DNA from: Epilithonimonas tenax DSM 16811
GTDB taxonomy: Bacteria > Bacteroidota > Bacteroidia > Flavobacteriales > Weeksellaceae
Length of the DNA stretch: 64,000 bases
Reading direction: 5' to 3'
NCBI RefSeq assembly: GCF_000428485.1
Contig: NZ_AUAA01000009.1
Coordinates: 1 to 64,000, forward strand
Each line of letters opens with the position of its first letter. The first letter of the stretch is position 1. The notes under the pieces were generated by a model. The model ran no database searches, was not told the origin of the DNA, and saw nothing but the letters and a program-made list of their open reading frames with translations. Both the position numbers and the translations under genes were made by a program. This document shows, piece by piece, positions 1 through 8,296 of the stretch.

Positions 1-270
1 TGGATACACCCATGAGAAACAACCAAAAAAATTATCAAAAACAAAAATATATTTTCAGAAAATCGAGAAAAAGAATAGAGACATTATTCTCTCAGCTTTG
101 TGACCAATTTAAAATCAGAAACAACTACGCAAAATCATTTGAAGGTTTTAAAACAAGGATATTGAGCAAAATAACAGCATTAACTTTCATTCAATTTGTA
201 AATGTTTTTGTATTTAATAGAAAAATGAATAATATTAAAATTGCATTAGTTTGATAATGCACTACGAGTT
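1..270 (+). mobile_element. IS982-type insertion sequence, right-hand part
   Basis: The window opens inside an insertion sequence. Its transposase C-terminus ends at 254 and about 15 bases follow before ordinary spacer DNA. The left end lies outside the window, so terminal inverted repeats and target duplication cannot be checked and the right boundary is a guess. Confidence 0.5.
3..254 (+). CDS. IS982-family transposase, C-terminal part (cut by window edge)
   Basis: The frame is open from the first full codon (Asp-Thr-Pro before the first Met at 12), so the gene starts upstream of the window. The visible part carries the block RKRIETLFSQL followed by an NYAK...GF..RI..KI.ALT pattern, which is the C-terminal part of IS982 DDE transposases; the Glu of RIET is the expected third acidic catalytic residue in that family. 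It would cut and join insertion-sequence ends. No stop or frameshift is seen in the visible part, so whether the whole gene is intact depends on upstream sequence. Confidence 0.75.
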   Translation, partial: DTPMRNNQKNYQKQKYIFRKSRKRIETLFSQLCDQFKIRNNYAKSFEGFKTRILSKITALTFIQFVNVFVFNRKMNNIKIALV

Positions 271-327
271 AATTTAGATAAATGGTAATCAGTCCATCAC
301 CTATCGGTCTATGATTTCTTAGTCCAT

Positions 328-1449
328 TTATAAAGCCACCATTTCTGTCACTTCTACATCATAACCTGAGATCACTGGTTTGATGCTTGGATTCTGCGTG
401 ATTACTTTGAATTTGTTGATTCCCAAATCTTTCAAAATTTGAGTTCCGATTCCGTAATCGCGGAAATTAGGCGCAATTGTGGGAAGTTCGCTTGTTCCGT
501 CCTGATAATTTAGGAAATGCTGAAGTTTTCTTAAGGTATTTTCTTTGTTGGAAACATTATTAATGAAAACAACGGCACCTTTGCCTTCAGAATTGATAAG
601 GTCTACAACACGCTGCATCAATGGATGTTCGCCGTTTGATAATCTGCTCAAAACATCGAAATACGAACTAGAAGACTGCACTCTTACAAGCACAGGTTCG
701 TCTGGCGTCCAAGTTCCCGTTGTCAAGGCAAAATGAATTTGCTCCGTCGGTTTTTCCTCGAAAACATAAAATTTGAAATCTCCAAAATGGGTTTTGATAT
801 CACGCTCTTCGATTCTTTCTACAAGATCACCCTGTCTCAGTCTGTAATGGATGAGGTCTTCTATAGAAACCACTTTCAGGTCATGTTTCTTCCCGAACTC
901 CAAAAGGTCCGGCATTCTAGCCATATCGCCGTCATCTTTCATGATTTCGCAGATGACGCCGCCTTCTTTCAGACCAGCCAATCGGGTAAGATCGATCGCT
1001 GCTTCCGTATGTCCGGCTCTTTTCAGAACGCCGCCTTCTTTGGCACGTAGTGGGAAGATGTGCCCCGGTCTCATGAGATCGCCGGGTTTAGTTTCCGGGT
1101 CCATAATAGCAAGGATCGTTTTAGCGCGGTCGCCGGCAGATATTCCTGTTGTCGCACCTTTGCCTAATAAGTCAACAGACACTGTGAATGCTGTTTCTTT
1201 AGGGTCTGTAGAGTTGGCTACCATCGAATTAAGTTCCAGCTCGTCGCACCTTTTCTCTGTAATCGGCATACAAATCAGACCGCGGGCATGGATCGTCATA
1301 AAGTTGATGATCTCCGTCGTAGTAAGCTCTGCAGCGGCAAGAAGGTCGCCTTCGTTCTCGCGGTCTTCATCATCTACAACGATGATCATTTTACCGTTTT
1401 TGAGGTCTTCTAATGCTTCCGCTATGGTATTAAGTTGGATCTTATCCAT
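328..1449 (-). CDS. ribB: 3,4-dihydroxy-2-butanone 4-phosphate synthase with degenerate GTP cyclohydrolase II domain
   Basis: RibB converts ribulose 5-phosphate to 3,4-dihydroxy-2-butanone 4-phosphate and formate, one of the two branches into riboflavin. Residues 26-35 (DDEDRENEGD), the GISAGDR motif near 102-108, RPGHIFPL near 127-134 and His147/Glu149 are the RibB active-site motifs. Residues from about 210 to 373 align with the GTP cyclohydrolase II (RibA) fold but lack the three zinc-binding cysteines and the Cys-Asp-Cys block, so that half is probably not catalytic. The ATG at 1449 was chosen: the longer frame begins with a TTG at 1470 that lies inside the promoter box TATCTTTG. A separate RibA must exist elsewhere (inference). 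Confidence 0.93.
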   Translation of the reverse strand: MDKIQLNTIAEALEDLKNGKMIIVVDDEDRENEGDLLAAAELTTTEIINFMTIHARGLICMPITEKRCDELELNSMVANSTDPKETAFTVSVDLLGKGATTGISAGDRAKTILAIMDPETKPGDLMRPGHIFPLRAKEGGVLKRAGHTEAAIDLTRLAGLKEGGVICEIMKDDGDMARMPDLLEFGKKHDLKVVSIEDLIHYRLRQGDLVERIEERDIKTHFGDFKFYVFEEKPTEQIHFALTTGTWTPDEPVLVRVQSSSSYFDVLSRLSNGEHPLMQRVVDLINSEGKGAVVFINNVSNKENTLRKLQHFLNYQDGTSELPTIAPNFRDYGIGTQILKDLGINKFKVITQNPSIKPVISGYDVEVTEMVAL

Positions 1450-1467
1450 TGTTCTGAATTTTTTTTG

Positions 1468-1475
1468 CAAAGATA
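1468..1475 (-). promoter_or_regulatory. -7 box of the ribB promoter
   Basis: TATCTTTG on the minus strand fits the Bacteroidota TAnnTTTG -7 element and lies 18 bases upstream of the ATG at 1449. No clear TTG -33 box was found. Confidence 0.6.
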
Positions 1476-1540
1476 CTTATTTAGAACCTAAATAAGGATT
1501 GTAAAAGTCGATTAATAAGATGCAAAACGTGACTATTGTC

Positions 1541-1655
1541 AGGAGCCGGGAACCTGCTGTCCACTATTATCTTTTTGTTTTTCAGGAGGCTTGTTCTTCC
1601 AACACAAATTGTCCGGTAAAAAACAAAAAGGATAGCCGTTGCCATCAGGGCTATG
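1541..1655 (-). repeat. Flavo-1-like hairpin repeat, copy 1
   Basis: Read on the minus strand this is AGCCCTGATGGCAACGGC, CCTTTTTG, a loop, CAAAAAGATA, then GTGGACAGCAGG and GGCTCC. The two halves are complementary. The same arms (GCCC-GA-GCGG-ATCCTTTTT / AAAAAGAT-GCGGA) recur eight more times in this window. The layout resembles the Flavo-1 RNA motif as remembered; that assignment is from memory and not tested with a covariance model. Confidence 0.6.
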
Positions 1656-1727
1656 AGAAAATGAGGTCGCCAAATCAGGCTTTTACCATTGCTGAAAATT
1701 TTTTTTGAAATTAAAAGCTTATAAAAT

Positions 1728-1756
1728 TTGAAATTTGAAAAAAAACACTAAATTTG
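1728..1756 (+). promoter_or_regulatory. Promoter of the tRNA-Cys gene
   Basis: A TTG at 1728-1730 and the -7 box TAAATTTG at 1749-1756 are separated by 18 bases, matching the Bacteroidota sigma-ABfr promoter. The tRNA begins 15 bases downstream of the box. Confidence 0.65.
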
Positions 1757-1770
1757 CAATCCAAGAAAAC

Positions 1771-1841
1771 GGTGCTTTGGCCGAGCGGCTAGGCAGTGGT
1801 CTGCAACACCATCTACAGCGGTTCGAATCCGCTAGGCACCT
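1771..1841 (+). tRNA. tRNA-Cys (GCA anticodon)
   Basis: A full cloverleaf can be drawn: acceptor GGTGCTT pairs with AGGCACC, the anticodon loop CTGCAAC at 1801-1807 places GCA at 1803-1805, and the T-arm is AGCGG-TTCGAAT-CCGCT. The discriminator base at 1841 is T, as usual for tRNA-Cys. CCA is not encoded. Confidence 0.95.
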
Positions 1842-1848
1842 CACTGGT

Positions 1849-1888
1849 AAACCCTAATTCATTTATTGACAATGTTTTAGGGTTTTTT
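1849..1888 (+). terminator. Probable terminator of tRNA-Cys
   Basis: AAACCCTAA at 1849-1857 pairs with TTAGGGTTT at 1877-1885, followed by a T run. The 19-base loop is long, so this is a modest terminator. Confidence 0.5.
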
Positions 1889-2290
1889 GTTTGTGGTAAT
1901 TTCAACCAAAGTCCCATTATTTTGTAAAAAAATATTTTTTTTTAAGTGTGGCAATCTATAATCTCTATTCCTTGGCTGTGGATTTTAGGTCGTTCAGGTT
2001 CTCATCATAAATTCACCATTCAATCGGTCATCGTTGTCTGGTATATCTAATGTCATCTCAAACAAAAATTTTACGAGCCAAACGTTTTTTTAGGATATAC
2101 AAAGGCGACAACTTCATCAGGGAATGTGAAGTTTTTGCAATAGAGTATTTTTTGCGTATCATCATATTGTTTATGCTGTTCAATTGTTAAAGTTTGCTCT
2201 TTTGGGAACAAAGAAGAAGTGTTTAGCTTTTTTGGCAGCGATTTTGTTAAGTAGCAATAACCTACATATAACCACAAATATTTTTCAAAT
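1889..2290. other. Gene-poor stretch
   Basis: No convincing gene is seen. A minus-strand open frame of 85 codons (2071-2328) would have to start inside the coding sequence of the next gene and has no recognisable family or promoter; it could be a gene remnant. The rest is AT-rich spacer. Confidence 0.4.
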
Positions 2291-2695
2291 ATGGAAGCCA
2301 CAGAACTAAGACTCAATAATTTGGTCATCTATGAAGATGAGATCGTACCAGTAATCGGGATGGAAAACAAAAACAATGATCTTTTTGTAAAAATCGATTC
2401 GTTTACCACAGTAGATCAGAGAAAGCTGAAACCTATTGCGTTAACAGCAGAATGGTTTTCCCGATTGGGATTCAAGGAAGTTTACCGTTCGTCTACAAGG
2501 GTGAGATTTGACCTTCCTAATTTTTGCAGGTATGATTTTGACCTTAGCTCCAACAAGATTCTGGAAGGGTTTTTGTTCTTCGGAAATTATATCAAATGTA
2601 CCCATCTTCACCAATTACAGAACATCTACTTCACGCTCACGGGCGAGGAACTGAAAGTCGAACAATCTCTTAAAAGAAAAGAGATCGTCGCTTAA
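2291..2695 (+). CDS. Conserved hypothetical protein of a Bacteroidota family
   Basis: 134 residues. It begins ELRLNNLVIYEDEIVPVIGM and ends with a HQLQNIYFTLTGEEL block. This arrangement (ELRIGN...PI.LT.EWL..FGF...VHQLQNLYFALTGEEL) is seen in a widespread family of small Bacteroidota proteins, some of them in prophages (family knowledge, from memory). No catalytic motif, signal peptide or membrane segment is visible and its function is unknown. A strong terminator follows it, so it is probably a single-gene unit. Confidence 0.8.
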   Translation: MEATELRLNNLVIYEDEIVPVIGMENKNNDLFVKIDSFTTVDQRKLKPIALTAEWFSRLGFKEVYRSSTRVRFDLPNFCRYDFDLSSNKILEGFLFFGNYIKCTHLHQLQNIYFTLTGEELKVEQSLKRKEIVA

Positions 2696-2701
2696 AAATA
2701 G

Positions 2702-2733
2702 AAACCTGATTTGTAAAACGATCAGGTTTTTTT
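2702..2733 (+). terminator. Rho-independent terminator
   Basis: AAACCTGAT (2702-2710), a 10-base loop, ATCAGGTTT (2721-2729) and a T run, directly after the stop at 2695. Confidence 0.85.
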
Positions 2734-2788
2734 AAGCCCATAATGATAAAAATATCACTTCTAACTTCTAATATCTCACCTCTTTCCT

Positions 2789-2796
2789 TACTTTTG
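2789..2796 (+). promoter_or_regulatory. -7 box upstream of the Mpl-type ligase
   Basis: TACTTTTG matches TAnnTTTG and ends 17 bases before the TTG start at 2814. Confidence 0.55.
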
Positions 2797-2813
2797 TGTA
2801 AAATTATTTAGAA

Positions 2814-4151
2814 TTGAAAACCCATTTCATTGCTATTGGCGGTTCTGCAATGCACAATCTTGCCATTGCGCTCAAAGATAAAGGCTATCAGGTGACAGGT
2901 TCAGACGATGCTATTTTCGAACCTTCAAGATCCCGTTTGGAAAAAAAAGGAATTCTTCCCGATGAATTGGGCTGGTTTCCGGAGAAACTAACGTCTGACA
3001 TCGATGCTGTCATCCTGGGAATGCACGCCCACACAGACAATCCAGAATTGGCGAAAGCAAAACAACTGGGCTTGAAGATCTATTCTTATCCCGAGTTTCT
3101 TTACGAGCAATCCAAAGAAAAAACCCGAGTGGTCATTGGTGGTTCTCACGGGAAAACCACGATTACATCAATGATTCTTCACGTTCTCAATTTCCATCAG
3201 AAAGATATTGATTATATGGTTGGCGCGCAGCTGGAAGGCTTTGACTGTATGGTAAAGATCACGCAGGATAACGATTTTATGATCCTAGAAGGCGATGAAT
3301 ATCTGTCTTCTCCACTTGATCTAAGATCCAAATTTTTATTGTATCAACCCAATATCGCATTGGTTTCTGGTATTGCTTGGGATCATATCAATGTGTTCAA
3401 AACTTTTGATGACTACACCGATCAGTTTAGAAAATTTGTGGCGAGCATCACGCCGGGTGGTGTTTTGGTTTATAATGAGGAAGATGCGGAAGTGGTAAAA
3501 GTGGTAGAAGCTTCTGAGAATTTTTTCAGAAAGATCCCTTATAAAACGCCGGAATACGAAATCGTCAATGGTATTGTCAACCTAAAAACCGATATGGGTG
3601 ATATTCCTTTATCTGTTTTCGGGAAACATAATTTATTGAATATGGAAGGCGCAAGATTCATCTGTTCTCAATTGGGGATTATGGAAGAGGAATTCTATGA
3701 AGCCATAATGAGTTTCAAAGGTGCTTCCAAACGTCTGGAGAAAGTTGAACGTACCGATGGCGGTTTGCTTTACAAAGATTTTGCGCACGCACCAAGCAAA
3801 GTGAAGGCCACCGTTTCTGCGTTTACTGAGCAGTTTTCTAAGACCGAAACATTTGGATTTTTAGAATTGCACACGTACTCAAGTCTGAATCCGGTTTTCC
3901 TTGAGCAGTACGACCATGCCATGGATGGCTTGGATAACGCCGTTGTTTTCTATTCAGAAGATGCTTTGAAAATCAAACGGATGGATCCAATTTCGCCAGA
4001 TTTGATCAAAGAAAAATTTAAGAATGAGAATCTCAAAGTCTTTACCAATGCCGAAGATCTTCACGCTTACTGGGAAACGCTTGACAAATCCAAAGGTGCT
4101 TTTGTGATGATGAGTTCTGGTAATTTTGGAAGCTTGGATTTGACGAAATAA
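2814..4151 (+). CDS. mpl: UDP-N-acetylmuramate:L-alanyl-gamma-D-glutamyl-meso-diaminopimelate ligase (Mpl-like)
   Basis: A 445-residue Mur-ligase-fold protein. An N-terminal Rossmann-like domain (IAIGGSAMHNLA) is followed by the ATP-binding loop GSHGKTT at residues 110-116, a central domain with LEGDEY and VSGIAWDH, and a C-terminal domain with DFAHAPSKVKATV. This pattern fits Mpl, which reattaches recycled murein tripeptide to UDP-MurNAc in the cytoplasm, rather than MurC. The start codon is TTG; no in-frame ATG lies close enough to preserve the first beta strand, and a -7 box sits just upstream. It stands alone, followed by a convergent gene. Confidence 0.85.
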   Translation: MKTHFIAIGGSAMHNLAIALKDKGYQVTGSDDAIFEPSRSRLEKKGILPDELGWFPEKLTSDIDAVILGMHAHTDNPELAKAKQLGLKIYSYPEFLYEQSKEKTRVVIGGSHGKTTITSMILHVLNFHQKDIDYMVGAQLEGFDCMVKITQDNDFMILEGDEYLSSPLDLRSKFLLYQPNIALVSGIAWDHINVFKTFDDYTDQFRKFVASITPGGVLVYNEEDAEVVKVVEASENFFRKIPYKTPEYEIVNGIVNLKTDMGDIPLSVFGKHNLLNMEGARFICSQLGIMEEEFYEAIMSFKGASKRLEKVERTDGGLLYKDFAHAPSKVKATVSAFTEQFSKTETFGFLELHTYSSLNPVFLEQYDHAMDGLDNAVVFYSEDALKIKRMDPISPDLIKEKFKNENLKVFTNAEDLHAYWETLDKSKGAFVMMSSGNFGSLDLTK

Positions 4152-4171
4152 ATCTTATAACCTATAATTTA

Positions 4172-4636
4172 TCAACCTTCTGGATCAATTTTCAGAAGGT
4201 TTTTTATGATTGATTTTAACTGTTGATGAGCCACCATTCCTTCTTGATAAAACAAAACCTTCCCATCTTTATCAATCAAAATCCAACTCGGATAAACTGG
4301 TTTTTGATGGGCCGAAATTTCAACCGCCAATTCGTGAATGCCAGAATTTCCGTTCGAAATGTAATCGTAATTTTTACCAAAAAGATTAATCGATTTCTTA
4401 GATTTTTCAGGATTAAAAGTGATAAAATAAACCTTCTCATCCATCAGGTTTTTCAACTCCAAATCTTTCTCAATCTGATAGATCTGGATTTTACAAATCG
4501 AGCACCAGTCCGTTTTCATATAAATCAAAATCGGTTTGTCCAATTTATCAGGTAAACTTTCAAAACCATAATGCTTTACTTTCTGCGAATTAAAAATCCC
4601 GAAAATCATGATGAATATGAAAGCTAATATTTTCAT
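4172..4636 (-). CDS. Secreted thioredoxin-fold protein
   Basis: 154 residues with an N-terminal signal peptide (residues 1-17, ending NSQ) and a thioredoxin-like core with the redox motif W44-C45-S-I-C48. Later blocks VYPSWILIDKDGKVL supply the cis-Pro region of the fold. It probably acts in the periplasm as a thiol reductase or chaperone. It lies 32 bases after the TonB receptor on the same strand, so the two are probably co-transcribed; the receptor's plug also carries a CxxC pair, which could be its substrate (inference). Confidence 0.8.
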   Translation of the reverse strand: MKILAFIFIMIFGIFNSQKVKHYGFESLPDKLDKPILIYMKTDWCSICKIQIYQIEKDLELKNLMDEKVYFITFNPEKSKKSINLFGKNYDYISNGNSGIHELAVEISAHQKPVYPSWILIDKDGKVLFYQEGMVAHQQLKSIIKNLLKIDPEG

Positions 4637-4668
4637 TAATCTAACTTCTAAAATCTAATTTCTAACAT

Positions 4669-6693
4669 CTATCTTATCTGATAATGGATTCCCAAAAAAG
4701 TCCGTACGCCCTGCATCGGCGCATAGCCATAAGTCGTATCAAAAGTATAGCCATAAGGATTGCTCGCAGCATCGTCCACTTGGTTGTCAAACGGGTCAAA
4801 CGGACGCAGAATTGGAGTTTTCGGTCTGAAGTTTAACAGATTTCTTACGCCTCCATATATCTCAAATCCATTATCAAATTTCTTTGTCAACTGTATGTTC
4901 ATCAACGTAAACCACGGCGAATATTCCGGCCGGAAATCATCGGGAACTATGGGCAATCTCATTGGTCCACAGAATTGTCCAGTCAAATCCACCGAAAATT
5001 TGTTCGTAAACTGATAACTCAAACTGTAAGTACCACTCCAATTCGGGGCGTGTAACTGCTGATTTTTCTCCACTTCATTTTGTGAGTAGACGTCCATATA
5101 AGTGATTCCAAACATTAGCTGAAGCGGCAAGGTCCAGATTGTACTGATGTCTGCAGAAATACCTCTGGAAATAGCATGTCCAGGCAAATTATTATACATG
5201 ATTTTGTCCGGCGCAGTGTCGAAATCGCCCACGATCTTATTGTTAAAATAAGAATGGAACGCGTTGATGTCCAAATTGATAAAGTAATTCTTCACCGGGA
5301 TTTTCATCAGGTAACTCAGATTCGTATTTAATGATTTTTCGGGCTTCAGATCTTCTTTGATCACCACTTCCCGAGAACCGGTAAGCGCCGCGTGGTCCTC
5401 CGTAAATAGATTCACCACCCGGAAACCAGTCCCGAAACTCAAGCGCAAAGTGTTGTAAGGATTGGGTTGCACTTTCCACGCCACTCTGGGCGAATGCACA
5501 GATTTGTGCACTTTGTGATAATCATATCGGTAACCAAAAAGCAAGGTGTTTTTATCATTAATTTCCCATTCGTCTTCCATATATAATCCCAAAACCGGTG
5601 ATTTCATCGGTTCATTTTCTTGTGAGGAATGAGCAGTTCCAGGTGTGTTGTCATCGTAAAAAGTAGATTTCACAGTCGTCCCACTTTTCAAAAGATGTTT
5701 CCCCGATTGCTTTTCCCAATTCATTTGCAGAAACAAAACTTTCTGTGTGGCTAAGTAAGAAGTGTTCCCATAAAAGGAATCCTGATGGTGGTAATTGTAA
5801 GAATACTGAAGCAGGAATTTTTCTGTCATTGGCAATTGATAGATCCCAAAAAGCTCAAAACGGTTGGTGTAAATACTTTCACCGTAAACATCATCCGAAC
5901 CTCTGTTTTGTTTCTGCCATTGCATTTCGCCACCAAAGCGGTCTTCGTAAAAATATCTCAAAGCGAAACTAGCCAATCTGTTTTCTTTTCTTTTAAAATT
6001 CCATTTGTTGAAAACTGAGAGGCGGTGTTGCAGCGGCGTGTCTGTGAAATGATCTTTGTTTTGATCAATTCTGTTTCCATAGTAGAAATAATTGAGACTC
6101 AATAAACTCGAAAAAGTCTGATTGTCAAAAACCTTTTTCGCAACATCAAGATTGATTTCGCCTTGATTTCCCGTCATCACATCGGTTGCAAAATCCGGTG
6201 CTTGTAAAGCATTTTTTGTAATGATATTGATGATTCCGCCCATCGCTTCAGAGCCATAAAGAGCCGAAGCCGGACCTTTGGTGATTTCAATTCTGTCAAT
6301 CAAACTGTTTGGGATGCCACTAAGTCCGTAAACTGTGGAAAGCGAACTCACGATGGGCATTCCGTCAATCAAAATCGTCGTGTAAGCGCCTTCCAAACCG
6401 TTGATGTGGATGTCGCCTGTGTTGCAAACGGCACAATTCAATTGAGGTTTCACACCGTTGACCATCGCAATAGATTCGAAAATATGAGGCGTTGGATGCT
6501 TGCGGAAGAATTGTTGAGAATAAACATCTGTCGAGATGGCGCCTTTCAGTTTTTTCACAGAAAACTGAGTGATTGTGACTTCATCAATGTTTCTGGCGGA
6601 CTTTGTAGAATCAGATTTTGGAACGATAAGAGAATCACTTTGAGCGTTGATAAAAATAGGAAACAAGATGAATAATATAAAAGTTAATTTCAT
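4669..6693 (-). CDS. TonB-dependent outer membrane receptor with a CxxC plug motif
   Basis: 674 residues: signal peptide 1-17, a plug domain at about 50-165 (IDRIEITKGPASALYGSEAMGGIINIITK is the classic plug end, shown here as separate blocks in the protein), then a beta-barrel ending in YQIR. The plug contains C87-A-V-C90 before NTGDIHINGLEG. It would import a ligand across the outer membrane using TonB energy; no ligand can be named, though a metal or metal complex is plausible given the cysteine pair. A 14-bp perfect palindrome straddles its -7 box, suggesting tight repression by a DNA-binding regulator. The next gene is a thioredoxin-fold protein. Confidence 0.88.
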   Translation of the reverse strand: MKLTFILFILFPIFINAQSDSLIVPKSDSTKSARNIDEVTITQFSVKKLKGAISTDVYSQQFFRKHPTPHIFESIAMVNGVKPQLNCAVCNTGDIHINGLEGAYTTILIDGMPIVSSLSTVYGLSGIPNSLIDRIEITKGPASALYGSEAMGGIINIITKNALQAPDFATDVMTGNQGEINLDVAKKVFDNQTFSSLLSLNYFYYGNRIDQNKDHFTDTPLQHRLSVFNKWNFKRKENRLASFALRYFYEDRFGGEMQWQKQNRGSDDVYGESIYTNRFELFGIYQLPMTEKFLLQYSYNYHHQDSFYGNTSYLATQKVLFLQMNWEKQSGKHLLKSGTTVKSTFYDDNTPGTAHSSQENEPMKSPVLGLYMEDEWEINDKNTLLFGYRYDYHKVHKSVHSPRVAWKVQPNPYNTLRLSFGTGFRVVNLFTEDHAALTGSREVVIKEDLKPEKSLNTNLSYLMKIPVKNYFINLDINAFHSYFNNKIVGDFDTAPDKIMYNNLPGHAISRGISADISTIWTLPLQLMFGITYMDVYSQNEVEKNQQLHAPNWSGTYSLSYQFTNKFSVDLTGQFCGPMRLPIVPDDFRPEYSPWFTLMNIQLTKKFDNGFEIYGGVRNLLNFRPKTPILRPFDPFDNQVDDAASNPYGYTFDTTYGYAPMQGVRTFLGIHYQIR

Positions 6694-6695
6694 AA

Positions 6696-6729
6696 AATAA
6701 AATTGTTAGACAAAACTAACAATTTTATT
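6696..6729 (-). promoter_or_regulatory. Promoter and palindromic operator of the TonB receptor
   Basis: AATAAAATTGTTAG (6696-6709) and CTAACAATTTTATT (6716-6729) form a perfect 14-bp inverted repeat with a 6-base spacer. The -7 box TAGTTTTG (minus strand, 6718-6711) lies across the spacer and one arm, so a bound repressor would block the promoter. The ATG at 6693 is only about 18 bases from the box. Confidence 0.65.
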
Positions 6730-6873
6730 AGAAGTAGAAAATTTATTTTAAAATTAAATTTTTAAGTCCAGAAAAGTCCACCAAAAATGATTGTTTTAAT
6801 TGATGCCAATTGATAACTGAATGTTGGGCAAATTCGCCTCATTTACAGGAAACTAAAAATCTGATCTAAGAGA

Positions 6874-6936
6874 AAGCGTCTTGGCGAACCGTATAATATG
6901 TTCAATAATTTTAAAAAACTTTACACTCTGCGCGTT
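6874..6936. repeat. Dispersed spacer repeat, copy 1 (GCGTCTT-GCGAACC type)
   Basis: AAGCGTCTTGGCGAACC followed by TTCAATAATTTTAAAAAAC and a GCGC block also occurs, diverged, at 50221-50280. The rest of 6730-6970 is AT-rich spacer with nothing else recognised. Confidence 0.45.
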
Positions 6937-6972
6937 CAAAAATAAGTTGTAATCTAATTCTCAAAAAAATAT

Positions 6973-6980
6973 TACATTTG
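6973..6980 (+). promoter_or_regulatory. -7 box of the hmgA promoter
   Basis: TACATTTG fits TAnnTTTG and ends 21 bases before the ATG at 7002. A TTG at 6947-6949 could be the -33 box, though the 23-base spacing is long. The TTG at 6978 that opens a longer frame is part of this box. Confidence 0.6.
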
Positions 6981-7001
6981 AGAAAAGCCAAATCCAACAA
7001 A

Positions 7002-8153
7002 ATGAGATACGTTCAGTTAGGTCAGATTCCACCAAAAAGACACACGATTTTCAAGTCCGAAGACGACCAGTTTTATTACGAGCAACTCTTTGGTACAGAA
7101 GGTTTTCACGGGATTGCATCATTGTTGTACCACACGCATCGCCCGACTCAGATCAGATCCATCGGCCATGAAAAAGACGTGACACCAAAAATTGCAGTCG
7201 AGAAAAACGTGACGCCTAGAATGATAAAAGGGGCAAAAGTAACTGCCGAAGATGACTTTTTGGAAAGCCGAAAAGTCCTGATGCTAAACAATGATTTGAA
7301 AATGGGTCTGGCGAAACCTAGAAAGTCCCCGGAATATTTCTATAAAAATGCAGAATGCGACGAATTGTTTTTTGTCCACGCCGGAAAAGGAATTCTGAAA
7401 ACAATGCTCGGAAACATTGTGTTTTCTGTAGGAGATTATCTCATCATTCCGAGAGGTACTATTTACCAACTGGAACTGGAATCCGAAGACAATGTTTTTC
7501 TGTTCATAGAAGCACATTCTCCCATTTATACGCCAAAACGTTACCGCAATGAGTTCGGACAATTGCTGGAACATTCGCCGTTTTGTGAGCGCGATATTGT
7601 GCCACCCACTTTCGTAGAACCAAAAAATGAGAAAGGCGATTTCCTCATTAAGGTAAAGAAAGAAAACCAAATCACAGATTTCATCTATGCTACGCATCCA
7701 TTTGATGTCGTAGGGTGGGACGGCTATTTTTATCCGTACAAATTCAATATCAAAAACTTCGAACCGATTACGGGAAGAATCCATCAGCCGCCGCCGGTTC
7801 ATCAGAATTTTGAGGCGCATAATTTTGTGGTCTGCTCCTTCGTGGCAAGGATGTACGATTATCATCCGCAAGCCATTCCTGCGCCTTACAACCATTCCAA
7901 CATAGATTCAGACGAGGTTTTGTTTTATACGGAAGGGGATTTTATGAGCAGAAACCACGTGGATCTGATGGATTTTTCACTTCATCCTGGCGGCGTTGTT
8001 CACGGTCCGCATCCCGGCGCGATGGAACGAAGCATCGGTAAAAAATCAACGGACGAATATGCTGTCATGGTTGATCCATTCAGGCCTTTCAAGCTGACAG
8101 AAGAAGCGATAAAAGTAGAAGATCCGAGCTACAAGACGAGTTGGTTGGAGTAA
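7002..8153 (+). CDS. hmgA: Homogentisate 1,2-dioxygenase
   Basis: 383 residues of the Bacteroidota-type homogentisate dioxygenase. It opens the ring of homogentisate to maleylacetoacetate with iron(II) and oxygen, in the cytoplasm. The double-stranded beta-helix appears twice: an N-terminal cupin (DELFFVHAGKG..., SVGDYLIIPRGT) and a C-terminal one with HQNFEAHNFVVCSF, YNHSNIDSDEVLFY and HPGGVVHGPHPGAMERS, where the His and Glu metal ligands lie. The ATG at 7002 was preferred because the upstream TTG is inside the -7 box. It heads a tyrosine-degradation cluster with hppD and fumarylacetoacetase on the same strand. Confidence 0.93.
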   Translation: MRYVQLGQIPPKRHTIFKSEDDQFYYEQLFGTEGFHGIASLLYHTHRPTQIRSIGHEKDVTPKIAVEKNVTPRMIKGAKVTAEDDFLESRKVLMLNNDLKMGLAKPRKSPEYFYKNAECDELFFVHAGKGILKTMLGNIVFSVGDYLIIPRGTIYQLELESEDNVFLFIEAHSPIYTPKRYRNEFGQLLEHSPFCERDIVPPTFVEPKNEKGDFLIKVKKENQITDFIYATHPFDVVGWDGYFYPYKFNIKNFEPITGRIHQPPPVHQNFEAHNFVVCSFVARMYDYHPQAIPAPYNHSNIDSDEVLFYTEGDFMSRNHVDLMDFSLHPGGVVHGPHPGAMERSIGKKSTDEYAVMVDPFRPFKLTEEAIKVEDPSYKTSWLE

Positions 8154-8272
8154 ACAAATCATCATAAAATGAGTACTCCTGATAGTAGCCGTCAAAATAT
8201 CTTTCTAAACCCAGTAAAATATGACTTTTTACCAACCTGATAACGCTCATTTTTTTCTGTATCTTTAACAGA

Positions 8273-8280
8273 TAACTTTG
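8273..8280 (+). promoter_or_regulatory. -7 box upstream of the CoA-transferase
   Basis: TAACTTTG fits TAnnTTTG and ends 16 bases before the ATG at 8297, so the CoA-transferase has its own promoter within the cluster. Confidence 0.6.
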
Positions 8281-8296
8281 TTAAAAATTAAAAGCA

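Noticed and set aside
851-1495. 214-codon plus-strand open frame
   Set aside because: It is the antisense shadow of ribB, with low-complexity Ser/Arg-rich sequence and no family.
2071-2328. 85-codon minus-strand open frame
   Set aside because: Its only ATG lies inside the conserved plus-strand gene at 2291, no promoter or family is seen, and it is probably chance or a remnant.
6978-7001. TTG start eight codons upstream of hmgA
   Set aside because: The TTG is part of the TACATTTG -7 box and the ATG at 7002 gives the standard N-terminus.
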